Source: Bretschneidera sinensis
Lineage: Eukaryota > Streptophyta > Magnoliopsida > Brassicales > Akaniaceae
Length of the DNA stretch: 64,000 nucleotides
NCBI GenBank assembly: GCA_023935145.1
Contig: CM043698.1
Coordinates: 80,866,001 to 80,930,000, forward strand
Direction of reading: 5' to 3'
The notes below the pieces were generated by a model. The model was not told the origin of the DNA and made no database searches. It saw only the letters and a list, made by a program, of their open reading frames with translations. The position numbers were made by a program, and so were the translations under genes. This document shows positions 55,015 to 64,000 of this stretch, piece by piece. Within the stretch, counting starts at the first letter, position 1, and every line of letters starts with the position of its first letter.

Positions 55015-56505
55015 ATGGTCTCCTCGCCGAACGGCTCTTCAGCCGTCACCTTCCTCTCCTCCTTTGCCTAAGACCTTTGCGTCTGCTGTAGCTTCTTCTC
55101 ACTCCAAATCTACTTCGGTGCATTGTCTCCCCTTCTTGCTTTTGTCTTCTAAACCTCCCTCATTGCATGAAGGGCTTTCGTCTATTGAATTTTCTGTTGC
55201 AAAAGTGCAAGCTTTTGAAAAGCTCTTTGAGTTCTGTTTAATTGCTAAATTTTCAAAAGGTCGTCCTCCCATTAACACCATCCGAAGTCATATCACCTCG
55301 TCCTGATGATTGTCGTTGCCTCCTGTGGTAGGGCTTTATGATCCTAGACATGTTCTAATTTGGCTTTTCTCTAGTGATGATTTTTCCAAATCCTGGTCCA
55401 TAGAACAACACATAATTGACACCTCTCCCTTCAGGCTATTCAGATAGGATTCACAGTTCAATCCTTCTGAAGAATCCAAGCTAGCAGGGGTTTGGGTGCA
55501 CTTACCAAAACTACTGTTAACCTTCTTTCCTTCAGCGTCTTTAAAAGAAATTGTGGGCTCTTTTGGAACGTTTCTTCGCACTAACGAAAGGACGGCTCAA
55601 GCCTACCATCCCATCCATGCTAGGGTTTGTGTGGGAGTTTATACCACACAATCCATTCCCTCCCATGCTTTGATTTCTGTTGGACCAGATAAACAGAAGG
55701 GTTTCTGGCAAGCTATACAAGTGGAAAGCAAACCTCTTTACTGCTCCCATTGTCATCTTCAAGGTCACTCAAGGGAGGCTTATCGTAAGGCCACCTCTAA
55801 TACCTCATTGGTGCCTAAATCCAATCTTAAAACCAATCTTGGGGACCATATGCCTAATTCAATAAAACTAATGTCCAGTAGGTTTTTGAGAAAAATAAGG
55901 AGCTCCCAAAGCCTATTCTAATAGAGGCAGTAGCAAAAGGAAAATTTTTTCATCCTCTTGTTCCAGTTACTAAGGGTGAAGCCCCTCTTCAGCAGGTAAA
56001 TGAAATTTGGAAAGTCAAAGGCAGAATTCATTATGGCGATGATGAGTTATATAGATATCAGCAATATCATGCATTAGTGGCAACAAATGATGAAGATGAA
56101 AATGCAGTTGTTTCAGACTCCTTTTATGAAGAAACAGTAAATTTAGTGTACCACAACTCGTTTGAGGTGCTAGAACAAGATCTTCCAGATGTAAATGTCA
56201 ATAACCCTACCCAACAGGAAGCTAGTCACAGTGCACAGTCTCTGTTGAGAGAGACTGAGGAGCAGAATTTCGCCTTAGTACTTCTTGATTGTACTCAGCG
56301 TAAAAATCAGCTCATAGCCAAGGAGCATACTTCTCAAGGTCTGATTTGTTCTACTTCCATATCATCAGACCCTATTTTATGTTCCAGTCCCTCAAAGAAA
56401 AAGAATAAAAAGAAAAACGTGAAACAAAATATTAACGTGAGAAGAGAGTTAAAAGATCTCAAGCGAGATCACAATGCCTTATCTTTCCATCAGTTTGATG
56501 TTTAG
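55015..56505 (+). pseudogene. LINE ORF1 (DUF4283-type gag-like protein)
   Basis: ATG at 55015, then a frameshift before KTFASAVASS, a block typical of ORF1 starts. The middle (55496-55921) contains GVWVHLPKLLLTFF, RVCVGVYTT and the knuckle CSHCHLQGHSREAY, in which the last cysteine is Y. After another frameshift the frame 55930-56505 runs to a TAG, with a basic K/N-rich patch near 56395. The order DUF4283-zinc knuckle is standard for plant L1 ORF1, which binds element RNA. Confidence 0.75.
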
Positions 56506-58490
56506 TGGTTTACTATGGAATATTCGAGGCTAACAAAACCCATATAAGTTTAACTATCTAAGGAATTTGATAGTCTCACATAAGCCTGACCTTTTAGTTC
56601 TTTTAGAGCTTAAATAGGATGGTATTCGCATTACTTCCTTGGCTTCTTCATTTTGCAAATTGTTATCAAGGCGGAAATTCTTATATATGGTTATTACAGT
56701 CTAATCAATAGGCAGTTATGGTGGTCAAGGTATATGCTCAAGCCATAACTTACGAAATTAGTTTTGTTAATCTAAACACCTCATCTTTTTACAGCTATCT
56801 ATGCTAAAGGCAGTCGGCAAGAGAAGTGGTCTTTGTGGGAAGAGCTTAGTGATTTATCCTCTACGAGCATGCCTTGGCTCGTAGGAGGTGATTTTAGTGT
56901 AGTATCTTCTAGTGATAAAAGGGTAGGAGGAAGGCATCTAGATTATAATTCTATGGAGGATTTCAATACTTGTATGATCCAAACTGGTCTAAAAGATGTT
57001 GGTTTTACTGGAAGAATATTCACGTGATGTAATAATCAGTTGGGCATGGCCTGCATTTGGAGAAGACTGGATCTTTGCCTCATTAACAACCATTTCTTGA
57101 GTACTCTTACATCCCTAATAGTGGAACATCTTCCTCATTATATTTCAGACCAAGTCCTTTGCTTCTCAAGTTTTCAGGAGGCGCTCAATTCAGATAATCA
57201 TTCAAATTCCTGTAAATGTGGACCAATCATGATAATTTTCTTCCTTTTGTGGAGGCTCATTGGAATTCTTGTGGTAACAATTTTATTGAAAGACTAAAAG
57301 CGATGAGAATCTTATTGAAAAAATGGAATTGGGAGGTTTTGGGTGACTTAAACAATCAGCTCTAGGAAGCAAAATCGCAGTACTACACGTAGAGGAAAAT
57401 GTAATTCGTTACATATCAGAGTCGTATCTGGCTCAACTAAATGACACTAAAACAAGATTATCTCGCTTACTACTAAGGGGGAAGATGTTATTGAATGAAA
57501 AATCCAGGGTTAGAATTATACTTCATTAAAGAAAGGCATGCCCGGCCTCTATTTAAGTTGTTGCTCGCAGATGGCAATTATACTTCAAATATGAATGCAA
57601 TCAGTCACGCTACTATTCAACATTTTGTAGGTATATTCACCTCAAAATTTCTCTTTCCCCGTAATTTTATTATAGATTGTATTCCTTCTCTCATATCTGA
57701 CCAAGATAATGAGAGCTGCTGTGTGTTCCTCCTTCTGAGGACGAGATTAGGAAGGTTGTTTTTGCTCTAAGTGAAGATAGTGCCGCTGGACCAGATGACT
57801 TCACAGGTTATTTTTATACTACCTGTTGGTCTATTAGAATCAGATGTGGTTCACATGGTTCATTCTTTCTTTAAGGGAATGTCATTACCGAAAGCATAAC
57901 TTCCACTAATTTTGTTCTTTTTCCCAAGGTTCCCATTTCTACTTCCTTTGTAGAGCTCAGACCGATCAGTCTACGCAATTTTATCTACAAATAATAGCTA
58001 AAATTCTTAATGACAGGTCACCTCCTTTATTACCTCAGCTTATCTCTTTGGAGCAATCTAGCTTTATAAAAGGTCATGCAATTCATGAAAATATTGCTTT
58101 AGCATCTGAATTAGTGATTGATATTTACATAAAAGTGTTTGGGGGTATATCATCCTGAAAATCGATATGGCTAAAGCTTATGATCGTATAGAATGGAGTT
58201 TTTTTTATTACAGGTGATGTGCAAATTCAGCTTCTCGAAAGTGTGGTGTGACATGACTTATTGAAGCTTGTCTAATTGTTGGTACACTTTTCAATTAAAT
58301 GGGGAGTCGTTTGGTTTTTTCTCATCTTCTAGGGGATTCAGACAAGGAGACCCGTTATCTCCTTCCCTTTTTATTCTTGCTCAGGATGCTTTGAGTTGCA
58401 CCATTAATTCAGTGATGGTTGAAGGGAAAATATTGCTATATCGGGCCACAGGTCGGGCTCAGTTTGTTTCTCTCTTTCTGTAGGTATCGT
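56506..58490 (+). pseudogene. LINE ORF2: endonuclease and partial reverse transcriptase
   Basis: The endonuclease start is LLWNIRG near 56512 and PDLLVLLELK near 56588; the catalytic-domain block PWLVGGDFSVV is at 56875 and GFTGRIFT near 57000. In RT, SFIKGHAIHEN lies near 58065, motif A DMAKAYDRIEW near 58163 and motif B GFRQGDPLSP near 58335. Similarity stops at about 58490. More than ten stops or frame changes. Confidence 0.8.
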
Positions 58491-59829
58491 TCTTTTTTGC
58501 TTGAAACCTATGCATTCGGCTTATTACCTAAGGTAATTTCCCTTAAAGAAGGTGGATATGGAAAGGGTGCAGATTACGATGAGTAGGTATATGGAAACGA
58601 GTGAAACCTACCAAATCTAATACAAACCCTTTATAAGTAGTAAGAAGGCTCCCATGATGGGTGCACTTTAATGTATTAGAAAATGGATCATTTGTCATCC
58701 AAGCACAAAGCAAGGATGACGGGTAAAGAGCAATAATTTGACCTTGAAAAGGGGTCAAATCCCTTGTCATTGGTCTACATGAGAAATTCCAAGGCTCGAG
58801 AGATTTGAATACAAAAGAGTGAGGATTTAAAGCTCTCTCTCTCTCTTACCTAGACCAAAGTCTAGACCTTTGTGTTTCAAGGAAATTAGTTTAAATTTTA
58901 ATTCAAGTATTATTATCATACACTACTAATAAATTCAAGCACACATTTTTCAATTTTTATTCAAACAAAGAGACACCAAATATTAACTTTAAAGTAATGT
59001 GGTAAAAGTAAGCATGTAAAGGAAAGAAATTACTTCGACTATGAAGTGAAGAAAATATTAAAACTACTTGAAAAGTATGTATTAAAGATGGAAGGTAAAT
59101 TAAAATGTGCGAATTTAAACTAGGTGGATTAATTATGTACACTGAACTAAGTGGATTATGACTAAATTATTTTAAACAAGATGAATTAAACTTAAAAGAT
59201 AAATTAAACTAAGCTACTTTAAACTAGATAGGTTAAACATGAAGATTAACTAAATGGATTAAAACTAGACTACTTTAAACTAGGTAGATTAATTAGGTTC
59301 ATTAAACTAAATGAATTAAGACTAAATTACATTAAACTAGACAAGTTAAAAAAAAATAGAAATTAAGCTAATTGGATTTAAACTAAACTACCTTAAAGAT
59401 GAGATTCAAAGTAGCTAGTAACTAGTAATATTTTTGTGGACCCAATGTTTACAAGGACCAAGGGGACCGAAAATTCTTCTTAAAGAATTTAAGTTTATAT
59501 GTAATTAATAACAACTTAAAATAAAACTTCTAACTTAGAGGATAAACTAAATGAAGGAACTTTAAAACTATCATTAACTCAAAATTGCATTTAACGAAGA
59601 GAGACTACATTATAACTAGTAGCTAACTAAAGAAAGACATATAACTAGTGAAAAATAAAATGCTAAGAAACTCGTAAGTATCTTAATATGAAACTTTTTA
59701 AGTGAAGTGAATTAATCTAGTCCATTTTCAAGGTGGTTTAAACATATGAATCGTACTAAAGATTTATTTTTCAAAAAGTGGAAGTTTTACAACCTTCTTT
59801 GGCTAAGGAAAATTTTCGCATGAGGGGAT
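58491..59829. other. Non-coding AT-rich DNA with repeated TTAAACTAG words
   Basis: No gene found. A (CT)n patch lies at 58831-58847, followed by AGACCAAAGTCTAGACCTTTG, a small inverted repeat. From about 59118 to 59400 words such as TTAAACTAGGTGGATTAA recur every 30-60 bp in imperfect form, giving a degenerate repeat region. The last bases abut the copia LTR at 59830. Confidence 0.5.
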
Positions 59830-60664
59830 TGTTGTTATTTGTCTAAGTTTCAAACATGTCCAAACATGGTCTAAGTTTGGTTAATGTCCAAACCAATTGT
59901 GGGATATCAAAGTTCAGCAAGTTATAAGGTTGCACACATGTGTGTGCTTCAATTTTGAGCATGGGAAGGTCAGGCACACTACTGTGGAAGTTTCTGCCCA
60001 CAGGCAGGAGGTGTGCGCACAGCATCAGGAGGCTGCAGCATCAGGTCACGTCGCAGCATACAGCACCACACCAAAACACACAGCATCACTTGGAGAGTGA
60101 TGTAGGGCTGAGATTAAAGGAAGAACATGATCAAAGGGAGGATAATGACTCACAAGAATATCCAAGAATTAAGAGGCTATAAAAGGGGTTCTCAAGGCCT
60201 CATTTCATAAGATAATACAAGATACAAAAACACATATACAAGAGAGTTTTGTGACATTGTGAGATCATTGTAAACACTAAGAGAGAATTGTGTAGAGAGA
60301 CATAAACACAAGAGGAACTCTTGTAGTGAGGCTGGTTGTAATTAGATAGAGAGAGTCTAGATTAGATTAGAGAACATTGTTGAGTTCTCATCTTCTTCCT
60401 TCTCTTCTTGTTTCTTCAAGAACTTGGATTCTTGAAGGGGATTGCTGTAACTTTGTAAGAACCATCGAGATAGTGCAGAGAGTTCGGAGGAACTCACGGG
60501 GACGTAGGCACATTGCCGAACCTCGACAACAAATTACTTGTCTTCTTTCTTTCTTTGATTTTCTGTTCTTGAGTTCGATTGCTGAAATTCTTTCTACAAG
60601 TCATTCAAGACTTAGGTGTTTGAAAGATCACCACCTGGGCATCTTGTCAAGGTGATTTCCAACA
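59830..60664 (+). repeat. 5' LTR of the plus-strand copia element
   Basis: Starts TGTTGTTATTTGTC and ends TTTCCAACA. TATA box TATAAAAG at 60178. U5 (60370-60664) is clearly related to that of the nested copy. The GC-rich patch of the nested copy's LTR is absent. Confidence 0.9.
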
Positions 60665-60665
60665 G

Positions 60666-60677
60666 TGGTATCAGAGC
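60666..60677 (+). other. Primer-binding site, tRNA-Met
   Basis: TGGTATCAGAGC, one base after the LTR end CCAACA, complementary to initiator tRNA-Met. Confidence 0.95.
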
Positions 60678-60904
60678 ACAGCAGCTGGTTATCGGAACAA
60701 GAGGTAGAAGGTATGGAGCCAAGACTCCAAGAATCAAAGATCAAACTTCTTGGGTGATTCAAGAACGGTGTAAAGATCAAGATCCGGTCATGTTCTTAAA
60801 GGTTGATTCAAGAACGGTATTAAAGATCCATCTTCGATCTGTGTTCTTGAGGTTAAAGAAAGTAGTTGTGGTTAGTGCACAAATCTAGGATCTTGTCCGC
60901 AAAA

Positions 60905-62802
60905 GATGGCTTCAAATTTCTGTGTGGAGAAGTTTGATGGAAAGGGGGACTTTACCCTATGGAAGCGGAAGATCAAGGCGGTTCTCATGTAGCAGAAAGT
61001 GGACTTAGCTATTGGAGAAGATGATGCTTTTCCAGCTAGTGCCACGGAGGACCAGCGGACCGAGATGAAGAAGATGGCCTACAGCACCATTTTCTTGCAC
61101 ATGTCGGATAATGTCACAAGAGAGCGAGGAGACTCGGAAGATCCAGCTGCAATATGGAAGAAACTAGATGAGTTGTTTCTTGCCAAGACTCTCCCTAATA
61201 AGAGGTATCTTCATAAACGAATCTTTGCTTTTAAATTTGATCCTAAGAAAGAGTTGCAAGACGATCTTGATGCCAAGAAAAGGAGTGCATCAAGTGGTAA
61301 AGGGTTGTTCTTTAAAAGAAGGCCAGCAACTTGGTATGGCAGTGGTGGCTACTACTGGGACAGAGGTAGAGGAGAGAGCCATGGGAGAGTGCACAGTAGC
61401 ATGCATGGCTACTACCGGGACAGAGGTAGAGGAGAAAGCCATGGGAGAATGCATTCCAAACTGAGATTTGGAGGGAAGAGCTGCTACTATTGCCATAAGG
61501 AGGGTCATGTCAAGAAAGATTGCAAGAAGATGACAAGGGATAGAGGAGGAAGCCATACCAAGAATGGAGAGGCTTCGGTTGCCAAAACAGAACAGCAAGA
61601 TGATGATGTTCTTGTTATGTGCTCAAGTGTGAGCAAGGGGCAAGAAGGCAGCGGGAAATGGATCTTGGATACCGGGTGCACTCATCATATAAGCCCTCAC
61701 AAAGAATGGTTCAAGAATTTCAAGAAGATCAATGATGGAAGGGTCTTCTTGGGGAATGATAATTCTTGCCAAGTGAGAGGGATTGGAGATATCCAATTGA
61801 GGATGTTTGATGGAGTCACAAGGCTGCTGGAAAATGTGAGGTATGTTCCAGATTTGAAGAGGAACTTGATCTCATTGGGGCAGCTGGATTCCATGGGCTA
61901 TACATGCAAGATAGAAGGAGGAAAGATCAAGGTGGCCAAGGGATCTTTGGTAGTGATCAAGGCAGCAAGAAACGATGGACTCTATGAGATGATCGGAGAA
62001 ACAGAAACCAATGATCAAGCAGCAAGCTTGATGGCTGAGCTAGACAAGGCAGCCCTTTGGCACACTCGCTTGGGACACATGAGCGAAAAGGGCCTGCAAG
62101 TGCTTAGCAAGGAAGGTCTACTTGGTGGTGACAAAGTAGAAGAACTGGATTTCTGTAAGAGCTGTGTTTTTGGGCAGCAACATCGGGTCAGCTTCAACAC
62201 CGGAGTGCACAAGTCTAAGAGCATTCTTAACTACATTCATGCGGACCTTTGGGGACCAGCAAGGACACCAACACAGGGAGGTAACATTTACTTTCTGTCT
62301 TTAATTGATGATTATTCAAGAAAAGTATGGGTTTATTTGGTTAAGAATAAATTAGATGCCTTGAATAAATTAGTGGTGTGGAAAGAGCTGGTTGAGACTC
62401 AAATGGGTAGAGTAGTTAAGAGGATAAGAACCGATAATGGCTTAGAAATTTTTAACCAAGAACTTGATCAATTCTGTAGGTTAAATGGCATTCTAAGACA
62501 TAGGACGGTTGTGGAAACTCCTCAGCAAAATGGAGTTGCTGAGTTGATGAATAAGACCCTTATGGAAAAGGTTAGGTGCATGTTAGATGGATCCGGGTTA
62601 CCAAAATATTTTTCGGGAGAAGCTGTAGCTACAGCTGCATATTTGATTAATAGATCACCCTCTAGGATTGTGTTCCAAAAGACTCCCATGGAGATGTGGA
62701 GTGGAAAACCCCCTGAGTTAGACAACCGTAGGACTTTTGGGTGTGCTGCATATGCACTCTAAAAGGAGGATAAGCTTAGCCCAGGATCTAGAAAATGTGT
62801 TT
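60905..62802 (+). pseudogene. Copia gag-protease-integrase, nearly open
   Basis: The start is ATG 60905 (MASNF...). A TAG at 60988 (from CAG, judging by the other copy) interrupts gag; then 587 codons are open (60999-62762). Counting from 60999: capsid residues 1-100, two copies of the 20-residue G/R/H repeat (~115-150), zinc knuckle C-x2-C-x4-H-x4-C (~161-174), protease DTGCTHH (~222), pre-integrase zinc-binding H/C block (~350-385), and integrase catalytic D in ADLWGP (~414), D in RTDNG (~477), E in GVAEL (~513). The Glu is followed by L where R is usual. The frame ends at a TAA at 62760, and a 2-base loss near 62802 shifts the rest. Confidence 0.9.
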
Positions 62803-64000
62803 TTAGGATATGGGGAAGGGGCTAAGGGGTACAGGTTGTGGTCCTTAGAAAAAAAAGGATTTAAACTCATAATAAGTAGGGATGTTGTCTTTAATGAATT
62901 ATTATTTCCCTACTTGGAGAAAACTAACCCTGCAGGGGCTAGTGAGCAAACCAATTCAGAAATTGTTGAGCATAGCATCAAGGGAGATTCTGTTCAGGTA
63001 GAGCAAAGGAGCCAAGAGGGTTCGGACCAGGTAGAGCCCTTGGATGATTGCCAAGCTCAAGAAACTCAAGAAGAGGCTGAACAAGAAGAGGATGCTGCAG
63101 CAAGTCAGAAGGACTTTCAACTCATAAGAGACCGGGAAAGAAGGCTGGTCAGACCACCTTCAAGATGTGGGTTTGCGGATGCTGCGGATGCAGCAGCTCC
63201 TTGGACAGAAGGAGAGATGAGTGAACAAGAAACTTACACAGTGGTCATGGAGTATAAGGATTCGTCAAAGTGGCAGCTAGCTATGGAGGAAGAAATGGAT
63301 TCTTTGAGGAAGAACAACTTCTGGGAATTGGTGAAAATTCCAGGAAATCAGAAATTTGTGGAATGTAAGTGCACTTACAAGATCAAAGAAGGGTGCCCTC
63401 CAAGAGATGAAGTTCGGAATATGGCTAGGCTGGTGGCGAATGGTTTCACAAGAAGAGAAGACATAGGTTTCACATAAACTTTCTCACCTGGACACAAGGT
63501 GGAGAAGATGGTGAGTATCATCACCTATGTTATTGATGGGTTGTTAGTTTGGAACAGCAGGAAGAGGATGGAAAGGTTTACATCTCAACTTAGTGAGGAG
63601 TTTGAGAGGAAGGATCTCAGCCTTGCACAAAAGATCCTTGGGATGAGAATCATCCAAGAAAAAGAGAGAAGCCGGTTGAGGGTTTCTTGGGCAATGGGTG
63701 TTCTCAGCAAAATTGTGAGTAATCCCGGAAAAGAGCATTGGCTTGGGATGAAGTGGTTACTGAGGAATAAGGAGACTCAGTGGCAGCCAATGGTAGCACT
63801 CAAACCAACCGGGGCATAATGCGTAGCAGCTATGGAAGCCATAAAGGAGGTTGTGGGGTGCAAAGGGTTGTTGGACGAGTGGGAGGTCCTAAAAGAGCAA
63901 GTTGTGGTATCTTTGGATAGCCAAAGTGTGGAGTACTTGTGGAGGAATCCGGTGTTCCATGAGGGGACAGAGCATATGGATGTTTGGTATCATTACATTC
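62803..64000 (+). pseudogene. Copia integrase tail, RT and RNase H remnant
   Basis: GYGEGAKGYRLW begins the integrase tail; a D/E/Q-rich linker follows to ~63150. The pre-RT block CTYKIKEG (63370) leads to RREDIGF, a TAA at 63475, then FSPGHKVEKM joined directly to TYVIDGLLVW: motifs A and B are deleted and YVDD is YVID. WLLR (63757) then joins the WQPMVAL region (63781), so the N-terminal half of RNase H is missing. CKGLLDEW, FHEG and MDVWYHY (63960-64000) are the RNase H end, cut by the window edge. Confidence 0.9.

Larger units (their letters stand above)
55015..58490 (+). mobile_element. L1-type LINE, decayed, 3' truncated
   Basis: A gag-like ORF1 (55015-56505) is followed by endonuclease and reverse transcriptase segments of ORF2 on the plus strand, the order of plant L1 elements. 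Many stops and frameshifts. The RT ends after motif B; motif C, the RNase H/C-terminal part and a poly-A tail are not visible. Loss at the 3' side is unusual for LINEs, which are normally truncated at the 5' end, so a later deletion or insertion probably removed it. Confidence 0.85.
59830..64000 (+). mobile_element. Tork-like Ty1/copia retrotransposon, second family member, cut by the window end
   Basis: 5' LTR, tRNA-Met primer site and a largely open gag-protease-integrase frame, followed by the same deleted RT and RNase H as the minus-strand copy at 22071. The plus-strand copy is less damaged: gag to integrase is interrupted by one stop in gag, one near 62758 and a frameshift near 62802. 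The 3' LTR lies beyond the window. Confidence 0.9.

Noticed and set aside
1..64000. CRISPR arrays, operons, bacterial-type genes
   Set aside because: The repeats seen lack regular unique spacers, and the coding and intron features are plant nuclear.

Overview
The window is AT-rich nuclear DNA of a flowering plant, most probably a eudicot. This is inferred from the plant-type LTR retrotransposon families (tRNA-Asp and tRNA-Met primer sites), an integrated caulimovirid, a plant CACTA transposase fragment, a plant L1-type LINE, MITE-like foldbacks, and one spliced gene resembling the plant lipase-like At4g10955 family. I cannot name the species. There is no sign of bacterial or organellar gene organisation. 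Nearly everything is transposable-element or viral debris; the single host gene recognised is itself broken.

Layout. 1-3930: AT-rich intergenic DNA with small tandem repeats and C tracts. 3930-8809 (minus strand): a decayed, rearranged endogenous pararetrovirus (coat protein, protease, reverse transcriptase, RNase H, then a misplaced linker segment). 8818-16041: a non-autonomous Athila/Tat-like Ty3 element (gag and protease only) with its 5' LTR cut at the viral junction. 16042-19255: LTR-like AT-rich DNA. 19256-29235: the 5' part of a Tekay/Del-like Ty3 element whose gag is split by a complete minus-strand Tork-like Ty1/copia element (22071-28438, GGACT target duplication). 29241-30330 and 46100-47030: two divergently oriented remnants of one CACTA family, each a coding tail followed by a ~171-bp tandem repeat. 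31337-33186: a solo LTR. 33640-33850: a possible SINE. 34505-45896: a TR-GAG-like element in the rare LTR-internal-LTR-internal-LTR tandem form, flanked by a single TCATG duplication. 49755-52312: the broken lipase-like gene. 53273-53329: a truncated tRNA-Arg(ACG). 54004-54714: two foldback elements. 55015-58490: a LINE lacking its 3' end. 59830-64000: a second copia element (plus strand) of the same family as the nested one, running off the window.

How the parts relate. The strongest signals are relationships between elements. (i) The two copia copies share identical internal deletions in RT and RNase H, so they look like members of a trans-mobilised defective family. (ii) The TR-GAG array has a middle LTR that is a mosaic of the outer two, the signature of unequal crossing-over. 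(iii) The Athila-like and TR-GAG elements, though diverged, share a 3' cassette: a gag-like tail, a conserved box, a ~100-nt U-rich intron-like stretch, then a hairpin plus G-run; the hairpin/G-run recurs immediately before the 3' LTR. (iv) The TR-GAG LTRs carry a motif matching the plant snRNA USE, 33 bp upstream of TATA. No intact autonomous mobile element is visible.
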